Assembly: GCA_900770205.1 (NCBI GenBank)
Contig: CAAGJV010000500.1
Span: 1 to 5,579, forward strand
Direction of reading: 5' to 3'
From: Desulfovibrionaceae bacterium
Lineage (GTDB): Bacteria > Desulfobacterota > Desulfovibrionia > Desulfovibrionales > Desulfovibrionaceae
Length of the DNA: 5,579 nucleotides
Both the position numbers and the translations under genes were made by a program. The notes below the pieces were generated by a model. It was not told the origin of the DNA and made no database searches. It worked only from the letters and a program-made list of their open reading frames with translations. Positions 1 through 5,097 of the stretch are shown here, piece after piece (position 1 is the first letter of the stretch; every line of letters begins with the position of its first letter).

Positions 1-1146
1 GTGACTGCGGCGGGCATTCAGATATTCCGTAATGCGGGGCATTCTTTCCTCCGCAGCCAGCTTCATGCCATACAGCCCTAGAAGCAGAAAGAGAACGTTG
101 GGCGTCCACAGCCCTATGGCAGGAGGAACATCCCCGCTTTCTCCAAGGCTCATTCCCAGCATGAGCATGCTGTAGTACAAAAGAAAAAGAAGGAGAGCAA
201 GAAGAACGCCCGTTTGTTGCTTAAGCCCCTGGAACGACGTAGCTATCGGAATAACAAAAATACATAGAACGATGCATGCAATGGGAAAAACGTGCCGCTT
301 ATGTCGTTCCACCACAATTTTCCGCGCCATGCGGGGGTCAGTTTTCTGAAGTTTCTGCTCATTCTGCCTGTCATAAAGGCGCTGCCACGTATATTCCTTG
401 GGCTTGACCGGGCCAAGGTCCACGCCCTGAAACAGCGTGTCAAGCCCAAGACGGACGGCATATTCCTGAAATCCCATAATGGAAAGGGAATCATCCTTTT
501 CCGTATAACTCCGGCCGTCTTTCAGCAGAAATATGAGTTCCCCCCGTTCATAGTCAGTATCCAGATTGCCATCGGGAGCAAGAATAGTCATGGTCGTATG
601 CTGAGCACGCCTGTCTTCAACCATGACACCGGCCATGGTGCCGTTCAGAGGATCGACTTTGCGTGCAAACATAACCATATTGGGTACATCTTTGTTGAAC
701 ACGCCGGGCTGAACAACAACACGGGCACTGCTGCTCGCAATGGACAGCACTTCCGATCTGAACTGCCCCATTCCCCATGCCTGCCAGTAAACAGATATCC
801 AGAAGCCAAGAAGGGTACACATGATGGAAAAAACTAGCGGAGCCGGAAGCATATGGTACAGGCTGACCCCGCCAGCCTTAAGAGCCACCAGCTCCCTGTC
901 GGTACTCATCCTCAGAAAGGTAAGGAAGACGGAAAGCATACAGGCTATCGGGCATATGATAAGCAGAAAGAAAGGGCTCAAATAACCAAAAAGCCTCAGC
1001 GTATCCCATATATTAAGTTCCAGTCCAAGAAGCATATCCCGCAGCTGCAATGCTCTTCCCATAAGAATAAAGAGAAGAAGCACCGCCATACAGAGGAAAA
1101 ATGTCTTGGTGTGTTCGAAAAAAAGCCGCCTCTGAAGAAGATTCAT
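1..1146 (-). CDS. lptF: LptF-type LPS export permease (YjgP/YjgQ family), 3' end cut by window edge
   Basis: An open frame of 382 codons reads leftward from the ATG at 1146 to base 1 with no stop, so the C-terminus is just outside the window. Members of this family are about 360-390 residues, so little is missing. Hydropathy by eye gives the family layout: three N-terminal membrane segments (about residues 16-33, 53-77, 101-121), a soluble periplasmic part (about 130-280, the beta-jellyroll region), then three more segments (about 285-304, 312-331, 346-364). The conserved cytoplasmic stretch after segment 2, 'RMSTDRELVALKAGGVS' (79-95), matches the family's 'gRls.dsEi.alra.G.s' pattern. In E. 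coli, LptF pairs with LptG and the LptB ATPase to pull LPS from the inner membrane. Residues 'GFQEYAVRL' near 225 resemble LptF more than LptG. The start overlaps the stop of the small upstream gene (ATGA), suggesting translational coupling; the Shine-Dalgarno is only a loose G-rich stretch. lptG would be expected just beyond base 1. The family call is firm; LptF over LptG is likely. Confidence 0.9.
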   Translation of the reverse strand, partial: MNLLQRRLFFEHTKTFFLCMAVLLLFILMGRALQLRDMLLGLELNIWDTLRLFGYLSPFFLLIICPIACMLSVFLTFLRMSTDRELVALKAGGVSLYHMLPAPLVFSIMCTLLGFWISVYWQAWGMGQFRSEVLSIASSSARVVVQPGVFNKDVPNMVMFARKVDPLNGTMAGVMVEDRRAQHTTMTILAPDGNLDTDYERGELIFLLKDGRSYTEKDDSLSIMGFQEYAVRLGLDTLFQGVDLGPVKPKEYTWQRLYDRQNEQKLQKTDPRMARKIVVERHKRHVFPIACIVLCIFVIPIATSFQGLKQQTGVLLALLLFLLYYSMLMLGMSLGESGDVPPAIGLWTPNVLFLLLGLYGMKLAAEERMPRITEYLNARRSH

Positions 1147-1340
1147 GCTTCGGCCCCACCCCATGACACCGCCGCAAGCATATGTTCCAATGCCTGCTGA
1201 TCGAGTGGAGAAAGATTGTACCTTGCTCCGGCACTGTCAAGAAGCTTCGATGTTTCAGAATCTGGATCTTCCTGCTTTCGTTCAAGAATATAGGCAAGCG
1301 CACGGCGTACCAGTTCTTCATGATGTATGACAGTGGGCAT
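1143..1340 (-). CDS. Small conserved-looking hypothetical protein, 65 aa, between hydrolase gene and lptF
   Basis: Function unknown. From the ATG at 1340 the product is 65 residues, beginning MPTVIHHEELVRRALAYILE. It is charged and probably helical, with 'YNLSPLDQQALEHML' in its second half; I see no signal peptide, membrane segment or metal motif. The frame stays open upstream to a TTG at 1424 (93 aa in all). I prefer the ATG because GGGAG lies nine bases before it, and because the sequence between 1341 and 1424 can form two small hairpins (arms 1361-1366/1370-1375 and 1395-1398/1405-1408), which looks more like spacer than protein. The TTG start is a real alternative: it has AGGA seven bases upstream and would leave only nine bases after the hydrolase stop. 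The gene ends in an ATGA overlap with lptF, so it is probably co-transcribed and its translation may drive lptF translation. That this is a real gene is likely from the operon packing; the exact start is unsure. Confidence 0.65.
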   Translation of the reverse strand: MPTVIHHEELVRRALAYILERKQEDPDSETSKLLDSAGARYNLSPLDQQALEHMLAAVSWGGAEA

Positions 1341-1433
1341 AAGGCTTATCTCCCGGAAATTTTCTGTTGCAGAAAGGTGGTCCGCAGTTGCTGCTGCCAA
1401 GTTCGGCACAATGGTCTCGAACAAAAATCAGTC

Positions 1434-2135
1434 CTACTGGTCAAGCACAGTCATTTCCCCTGGATTCATAAGTACAGCTCTGCATGACGGCGCATATTTC
1501 TTCAGGTTTTCAACAAAAAGATCAGGAGTCTGATCGAGGACAGGGAATGTACCATAATGGATGGGCATGGCCATGGGAACACGAAGCATAGCCGCGGCCT
1601 TCGCAGCAAGAACGCCATCCATGGTAAATATTCCGCCCACAGGCAGCATGGCAATATCAATGGCAAACCGTTCGGCAATCAGAGCCATATCTCCGAATAA
1701 TCCGGTATCGCCGGCATGATACACCGTGAAGCCTCCCGGCATCTCTATAACATATCCTACAGGTGAACCCATAGCTGCGGAATGAAAGGCCTGGGTCATA
1801 GTCAGCTTCACGCCGTGGAATTTCAAGGTGCCGTCTATATTTCCTCCCATACCATGATTGATAATCTGCCCGGATGGGACTCCATGCTCGCGAAAATGCC
1901 CGACAAGGTCCGCAATGCAGCACACCGTAGCCCCAGTCGTTCGTACTATCTCGGCGGCCTGTCCCATATGATCCCCATGGTCATGGGTCACGGCGACAAT
2001 ATCCGGACGAGGGATCTCCCGCCAATCAGGAGCAAAGGGGTTGCCGTCAAAAAAAGGATCAATGAGGACAGACACTCCGCTTTCCCTGAGCATGATATTG
2101 GAATGGCCGTACCAAATTATATGCAGCTGTGACAT
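1434..2135 (-). CDS. UPF0173 metal-dependent hydrolase, metallo-beta-lactamase fold
   Basis: The 233-residue product has the full metal-binding set of the UlaG/YtkL-like UPF0173 branch of the MBL superfamily: GHS at 10-12, THDHGDH at 50-56 (the HxHxDH signature), H118 in 'AFHSA', D143 in 'HAGDTG', and H193 in 'PIHYGTFP'. These residues would hold a two-metal centre and point to hydrolysis of a phosphoester, lactone or similar bond. The natural substrate of this branch is generally unknown and nothing here reveals it. The length of about 230 residues is normal for the family and the frame is intact. No signal peptide is seen, so the protein is probably cytoplasmic. GGAG sits six bases before the ATG at 2135. 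It is the first gene of the leftward cluster with the small protein and lptF, preceded by a plausible sigma70 promoter in the divergent control region. Co-localisation with lptF is suggestive but does not show a role in envelope biology. Confidence 0.93.
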   Translation of the reverse strand: MSQLHIIWYGHSNIMLRESGVSVLIDPFFDGNPFAPDWREIPRPDIVAVTHDHGDHMGQAAEIVRTTGATVCCIADLVGHFREHGVPSGQIINHGMGGNIDGTLKFHGVKLTMTQAFHSAAMGSPVGYVIEMPGGFTVYHAGDTGLFGDMALIAERFAIDIAMLPVGGIFTMDGVLAAKAAAMLRVPMAMPIHYGTFPVLDQTPDLFVENLKKYAPSCRAVLMNPGEMTVLDQ

Positions 2136-2219
2136 GGGGATCTCCAGAAAGAAAAATAAGATATCGAATTTTCATTCCCGTTCACAATCGAGCCAGCAGA
2201 AACAACAATGTACTTCTTT

Positions 2220-2248
2220 TCTTTAATCGTCCCCTCGCCTGCGGTCAA
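2220..2248 (-). promoter_or_regulatory. Candidate sigma70 promoter for the leftward hydrolase-lptF cluster
   Basis: Read on the minus strand, TTGACC (2248-2243) is followed by a 17-base spacer and TAAAGA (2225-2220). Each hexamer is near consensus and the spacing is ideal. A transcript would begin near 2213 and have a leader of about 78 bases before the ATG at 2135. The -35 element is the loop of a 6-bp inverted repeat (2237-2254). The assignment rests on sequence match alone. Confidence 0.5.
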
Positions 2249-2254
2249 GCAGGC
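2237..2254. repeat. Inverted repeat GCCTGC-N6-GCAGGC around the leftward -35 element
   Basis: Two perfect 6-base arms (2237-2242 and 2249-2254) are separated by GGTCAA, which is the complement of the leftward -35 TTGACC. A dimeric regulator bound here would block that promoter. It could also be chance, as the arms are short. No U-tract follows on either strand, so it is not an intrinsic terminator. Confidence 0.4.
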
Positions 2255-2267
2255 ATTCCAGATCCAT

Positions 2268-2297
2268 CAGTTGATTTTCTTGACAAAAAATCAACTG
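2268..2297. repeat. Perfect 11-bp inverted repeat upstream of the exported-protein gene, candidate operator
   Basis: CAGTTGATTTT (2268-2278) and AAAATCAACTG (2287-2297) are exact reverse complements separated by eight bases. The loop carries TTGACA at 2280-2285, a consensus -35 facing right, with part of its last bases adjoining the right arm. The -10 is not convincing: at 16-18 base spacing the sequence is poor, and the best matches (TTTACA at 2307 or TACAAA at 2309) are too far away. Neither arm is followed by a T-run, which argues against a terminator. The geometry suits a repressor or activator site for the gene starting at 2341, 43 bases downstream; a transcription role is inferred. Confidence 0.5.
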
Positions 2298-2340
2298 CGG
2301 GCAACCTTTACAAAATTCTTCCGGCAAAAGGACTTTTCTC

Positions 2341-3045
2341 ATGCCCCTTTCTTCTTCCGTTTTCGCCCTGATCCTTCTTTTCTCCCTTCCTGCCTTCTGT
2401 CATGCCTCGACTGGAGATGAGCTTGTTTTCAGCGCTCCTGCTGGCTTTACAGAACTAGCAGACAAAGAATCCGATCTCTTCACCGATACGGAACAATATG
2501 CTGTACGTCATGGTAAGCTTCTCAAAATGTATCTGCCCCAGTACATGGCCCAGCAATACCGTTACGGCAATCGCGATGCCGTAACCCGTCAGGTTATCAT
2601 CTGCACTGTCAACGAGCAGCATAGAGATCTGGATCAAAAAGACGCTGAAATACTGGCCCGGTCTTATGAAGCCTTCTTCAACGGGTTTTCCCTCATCCCC
2701 AGAAATCGCACGGATACTCCAGCCCAGGAAATGGAAAATAGACGGAAGGCGTTGGAAAACTCCCTGAAAACAGGTTCTCCTCTTCTTGTTGAATCTCTGC
2801 GCACCTCCCATGCCTATCTTTATACCTGCCTTATCCACCATAATATGGCGGAATCCGGCCTTAAAAGCTATCTGACTGTTGCTCTTGCATGCGCTGTCGT
2901 TCCCGTTAAAAATACTGTTCTCTTCATAACGGTCAGCTCATTTTTAGGAAATGATCCTCCGCAGCCCCACCTCGACTTTGTCAAGGAAACGGCGGTAAAA
3001 TTTTCAGAACAGATTGCAAGAAAAAATAAAGCGGACAAAAGATAA
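2341..3045 (+). CDS. Secreted protein of unknown function, with signal peptide
   Basis: I do not recognise this family. The 234-residue product starts with a typical Sec signal peptide: a hydrophobic core at about residues 7-18 and a likely signal peptidase I site after C20-H21-A22. The cysteine at 20 is preceded by phenylalanine, so this is not a good lipobox and the protein is probably not a lipoprotein. The mature part opens with 'LVFSAPAGFTEL' (28-39), is mixed and polar through about 150, and has a strand-like hydrophobic stretch at 178-200. That stretch is interrupted by V-P-V-K and looks like buried beta strands more than a membrane span. The C-terminus is lysine-rich and basic. AAGGA lies eight bases before the ATG, fixing the start. 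The gene stands alone: it faces away from the hydrolase gene, and about 316 bases separate it from rpsB. The likely location is periplasmic. Confidence is high that it is a gene and that it is exported, and none is claimed for function. Confidence 0.85.
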   Translation: MPLSSSVFALILLFSLPAFCHASTGDELVFSAPAGFTELADKESDLFTDTEQYAVRHGKLLKMYLPQYMAQQYRYGNRDAVTRQVIICTVNEQHRDLDQKDAEILARSYEAFFNGFSLIPRNRTDTPAQEMENRRKALENSLKTGSPLLVESLRTSHAYLYTCLIHHNMAESGLKSYLTVALACAVVPVKNTVLFITVSSFLGNDPPQPHLDFVKETAVKFSEQIARKNKADKR

Positions 3046-3212
3046 GACTCTGTCATGACATGCTGTTAATTTATAACATATTGAATTATCATAACTTATA
3101 ACAAACAAGACAACTATATGGTATAAATTTCAATTTTCTTAAGCCCCCCACGTCCATTTCAACAGTGAATCATAATAACTCCCAAAATAATTTTCCATAC
3201 CAAAAGAAAAAC
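3046..3212. other. AT-rich intergenic stretch with no gene found; short repeats and a weak promoter
   Basis: No credible coding frame or intrinsic terminator is visible here, so it is unclear where transcription of the upstream exported-protein gene stops. TGTCATGACA (3051-3060) is a perfect 10-bp palindrome just after that gene. TTATAAC occurs twice, at 3071-3077 and 3096-3102, within a very AT-rich segment. TGGTATAAA at 3119-3127 resembles an extended -10 element but lacks a good -35; if active it would give a second, longer rpsB transcript. A run of six C's at 3144-3149 has no pairing partner that I can see. Confidence 0.5.
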
Positions 3213-3241
3213 TTGCCTAAAAAGGAAAAAAAAAGTATTTT
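3213..3241 (+). promoter_or_regulatory. Candidate main promoter of rpsB-tsf
   Basis: TTGCCT (3213-3218), a 17-base A-rich spacer and TATTTT (3236-3241) give a reasonable sigma70 match, four of six bases in each hexamer. The bases after the -10 are GC-rich (GCTTCGG), as is common at stringently controlled ribosomal promoters. Transcription would begin near 3248, just ahead of the leader's outer stem. A rival -10, CATAAT at 3252-3257, would start transcription inside that stem and lacks a -35, so I prefer this pair. Confidence 0.45.
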
Positions 3242-3260
3242 GCTTCGGTTCCATAATGCA

Positions 3261-3328
3261 CACATCGGCAGCGGCCAGGGTTCCCGAACAGTTTATATGC
3301 TACGGGTGAAGTGCCAAGGGCCGATGTG
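3261..3328 (+). ncRNA. Structured 5' leader of rpsB, candidate S2 autoregulatory element
   Basis: CACATCGGC (3261-3269) pairs perfectly with GCCGATGTG (3320-3328), closing a 50-base internal region. Inside it, CCCG (3283-3286) can pair with CGGG (3303-3306), and GGCC at 3273 could pair with the GGCC at 3319-3322 in a competing fold. The stem ends 21 bases before the rpsB Shine-Dalgarno. In E. coli and its relatives, S2 represses rpsB-tsf translation by binding the rpsB leader, so a leader of this size and position fits the same logic. I cannot say that it is homologous to that element (Rfam t44). The pairing is seen directly; the control function is inferred. Confidence 0.5.
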
Positions 3329-3361
3329 GAAGACAAACCCTTTTTCCCCAAGGAGAATACT

Positions 3362-4111
3362 ATGGCTTACGTCAGCATGAAACAGATGCTGGAGACCGGT
3401 GTCCATTTCGGCCATCAGCCCCGCCGCTGGAACCCAAAAATGCGTCCTTTCATTTTCGGCGCTCGTAATGGTATCCATATTATCGACCTGCAGCAGACGG
3501 TAAAGCTTTTCCGTACTGCTCACGATAAAATCGTGGAAACCGTTGCCAATGGCGGCAAGGTTCTTTTCATCGGCACCAAGCGTCAGGCTCAGGAAGCCGT
3601 TGCCGCTGAAGCAGCCCGAGCCGGCCAGCCTTCCGTAACGAACCGCTGGATGGGCGGAACGCTCACCAACTTCGTGACCATTCAGAAGAGCATTGAACGC
3701 CTGAAGAAGCTCGAGGCCATGTTTGCCGATGGCTCCATTAACCGCTATCAGAAGAAAGAAATCCTCAGCTTCCAGCGTGAACTTGACAAGCTGAACCTCA
3801 CACTCGGCGGCATTAAAGATATGGAAAGCCTGCCGCAGCTGGTGTTCATCATCGACCCGCATCGTGAAGAAATCGCCGTTAAGGAATGCCGTAAGCTCGG
3901 CATCCCGATCGTTGCCGTTACCGATACCAACTGCGATCCCGATGTTATCGACTACATTATTCCCGGCAACGATGATGCTATCCGTGCCATCAAGCTGTTC
4001 GTGAATGCCATGGCCGAAGCATGCCTCGAAGGCGCCGCCCAAAGCAAGGAAGTCGCCGACCCCGAAGCCGCCATGCAGAAGGCCGCCGAAACGGCTGAAG
4101 CTGCGGAATAA
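3362..4111 (+). CDS. rpsB: 30S ribosomal protein S2
   Basis: S2 sits at the head-body junction of the 30S subunit, joins late in assembly and is needed for S1 binding. The 249-residue product covers the whole family: the N-terminal signature 'MKQMLETGVHFG' (6-17), 'RRWNPKM' then 'IFGARNGIHIIDLQQT' (31-46), 'RWMGGTLTNF' (95-104), the second S2 signature starting at P158 with 'PQLVFIIDPHREE', and 'DTNCDPD' with 'IPGNDDAIRAI' (188-210). An alanine- and glutamate-rich tail follows from about 219, variable in this family. The start is the ATG at 3362, with AAGGAG six bases upstream. The frame is open back to a GTG at 3311, but that would add 17 residues not found in S2 and would lie inside the leader stem region. 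tsf follows after 28 bases, the usual partnership. Codon choice is strongly biased as expected for high expression. Confidence 0.99.
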   Translation: MAYVSMKQMLETGVHFGHQPRRWNPKMRPFIFGARNGIHIIDLQQTVKLFRTAHDKIVETVANGGKVLFIGTKRQAQEAVAAEAARAGQPSVTNRWMGGTLTNFVTIQKSIERLKKLEAMFADGSINRYQKKEILSFQRELDKLNLTLGGIKDMESLPQLVFIIDPHREEIAVKECRKLGIPIVAVTDTNCDPDVIDYIIPGNDDAIRAIKLFVNAMAEACLEGAAQSKEVADPEAAMQKAAETAEAAE

Positions 4112-4139
4112 CCCCTTTTTATTCAAAGGAGCATAACAA

Positions 4140-4970
4140 ATGGCTATTACCGCTGCCATGGTGAAGGAGCTGCGTGACAAGACAGGCGCCGGTATGATGG
4201 ATTGCAAGAAGGCTCTTGCAGAATGCGATGCCGATGTGGAAAAGGCCCTTGACTGGCTCCGCCAGAAAGGACTGTCCAAGGCTGCCAAGCGTGCCGACCG
4301 TGCAACTTCGGAAGGTGTCATCGCCCATGCTTCCAGCAGCGATGGTAAAGTTTCCGCCGTTGTAGAAGTCATGACGGAAACTGACTTTGTTGCCCGCGGA
4401 GAAAAGTTCCAGGAGTTTGCGAAGAGTGTTGCTGAGGAAGTTGCAGCTTCCGCCCCTGAAACTCTCGATTCCTTCCAGGATCGCGTCAACGATCTGGCTG
4501 CCTCCACCGGCGAAAAAACTGTTCTGGGCCGTTTTGTCCGCATGATAGTCGAAGGAGAAGGTGTCATTGGCACCTATGTCCACTCCAACGGCAAGCTCGC
4601 TGCTCTTGTAGAAGTTGGCACCGACAAGCCTGCCGGAGAAGCTGTTGCTGAATTTGCGAAAAACGTGGCCATGCAGATTGCCGCTTCCAATCCTCTCGCT
4701 CTCGATGAAGCCAGCCTCGACCCTGCACTGCTTGAACGCGAACGTGAAGTGTACCGTCAGAAGGCTCTTGCCGAGGGAAAACCGGAAAAGATCATCGACA
4801 AGATTGCCGAGGGTGCCGTTAAGAAATATTGCAAGGAAGTATGCCTCCTTGATCAGGCCTACATCCGTGACGACAAGATGAGCATACAGGATCTGCTGAA
4901 GGCTACTGCCAAGGCTGCTGGCTGCAGCGTGACTATCCGCAGATTCGTGCGCATCCAGCTTGGAGCGTAA
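4140..4970 (+). CDS. tsf: Translation elongation factor Ts
   Basis: EF-Ts is the cytoplasmic nucleotide exchange factor that releases GDP from EF-Tu. The 276 residues (E. coli has 283) align throughout. An N-terminal UBA-like domain, 'VKELRDKTGAGMMDCKKAL' (8-26), contains the first EF-Ts signature. The TDFVAR motif at 81-86 holds the residues that contact EF-Tu and displace the Mg2+. 'HSNGKLAALVEVG' (148-160) opens the second half of the core, and 'YIRDDKMSI' (241-249) belongs to the C-terminal part. The ATG at 4140 has AAAGGAG eight bases upstream. It lies 28 bases after rpsB and is clearly co-transcribed with it; no terminator separates them. Unlike many bacteria, where pyrH and frr follow, this operon ends here at a strong terminator. 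Confidence 0.99.
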   Translation: MAITAAMVKELRDKTGAGMMDCKKALAECDADVEKALDWLRQKGLSKAAKRADRATSEGVIAHASSSDGKVSAVVEVMTETDFVARGEKFQEFAKSVAEEVAASAPETLDSFQDRVNDLAASTGEKTVLGRFVRMIVEGEGVIGTYVHSNGKLAALVEVGTDKPAGEAVAEFAKNVAMQIAASNPLALDEASLDPALLEREREVYRQKALAEGKPEKIIDKIAEGAVKKYCKEVCLLDQAYIRDDKMSIQDLLKATAKAAGCSVTIRRFVRIQLGA

Positions 4971-4980
4971 TGTTCCCTGC

Positions 4981-5006
4981 ATGCGTCTTTTCTGGAAAAG
5001 CCGCAT
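4981..5006 (+). other. Stem-loop in the tsf 3' untranslated region
   Basis: ATGCG (4981-4985) pairs with CGCAT (5002-5006), then after a single T/C mismatch CTTTT (4987-4991) pairs with AAAAG (4996-5000), closing a four-base loop. It begins ten bases after the tsf stop and has no U-tract, so it is not itself a terminator. It may protect the 3' end or mark a processing site; either role is inference. A smaller hairpin, CCTGA-AGT-TCAGG, lies just downstream at about 5024-5036. Confidence 0.4.
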
Positions 5007-5014
5007 AACGGTGC

Positions 5015-5043
5015 TTGAATCTGCCTGAAGTTCAGGATAAAAG
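5015..5043 (+). promoter_or_regulatory. Candidate promoter for the glycosyltransferase gene, overlapping the tsf terminator
   Basis: TTGAAT (5015-5020), exactly 17 bases, then TAAAAG (5038-5043) resembles a sigma70 promoter, four of six matches in each hexamer. Transcription would begin near 5050, inside the 5' arm of the terminator. The resulting RNA would lack most of the G-run and so could not form the terminator hairpin. This would explain how a gene beginning 24 bases after a strong terminator is expressed. Confidence 0.4.
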
Positions 5044-5074
5044 GGGGGGAGAGCTTGCTCTCCCCCCCCTTTTT
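5039..5074 (+). terminator. Strong Rho-independent terminator of rpsB-tsf
   Basis: G7 and AGAG (5043-5053) pair with CTCT and C7 (5058-5068) across a CTTG tetraloop, giving an 11-bp stem, with A's at 5039-5042 able to extend it against the T's. One extra C (5069) is left before the T-run at 5070-5074. CUUG closed by G-C is a known stabilising tetraloop. On the minus strand the same hairpin is followed by four T's, so it may also stop antisense transcription. Confidence 0.93.
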
Positions 5075-5097
5075 CGTATGTTTTTTCCGGAGCTCTC

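Noticed and set aside
292..837. A 181-codon open frame on the plus strand inside lptF, and a second at 853-1200
   Set aside because: Both are opposite strand to a frame that matches LptF from end to end with the correct membrane layout.
2268..2297. Inverted repeat considered as a rho-independent terminator
   Set aside because: The stem is AT-rich and no T-run follows the stem on either strand; it also lies between divergent genes, where no terminator is expected.
2341..2410. Lipoprotein signal in the exported protein (cysteine at residue 20)
   Set aside because: The residue before the cysteine is phenylalanine, which does not fit a lipobox; C-H-A is a better signal peptidase I site.
3311..3361. 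GTG at 3311 as the rpsB start
   Set aside because: It would add 17 residues not found in S2, lacks a good Shine-Dalgarno and lies within the leader, while the ATG at 3362 has AAGGAG at ideal spacing.
3293..4573. A 426-codon open frame on the minus strand across rpsB and tsf
   Set aside because: It is fully antisense to two certain, highly expressed genes. Such long shadows arise from strong codon bias, and its translation, rich in serine and alanine, then glycine and phenylalanine, has no family features.
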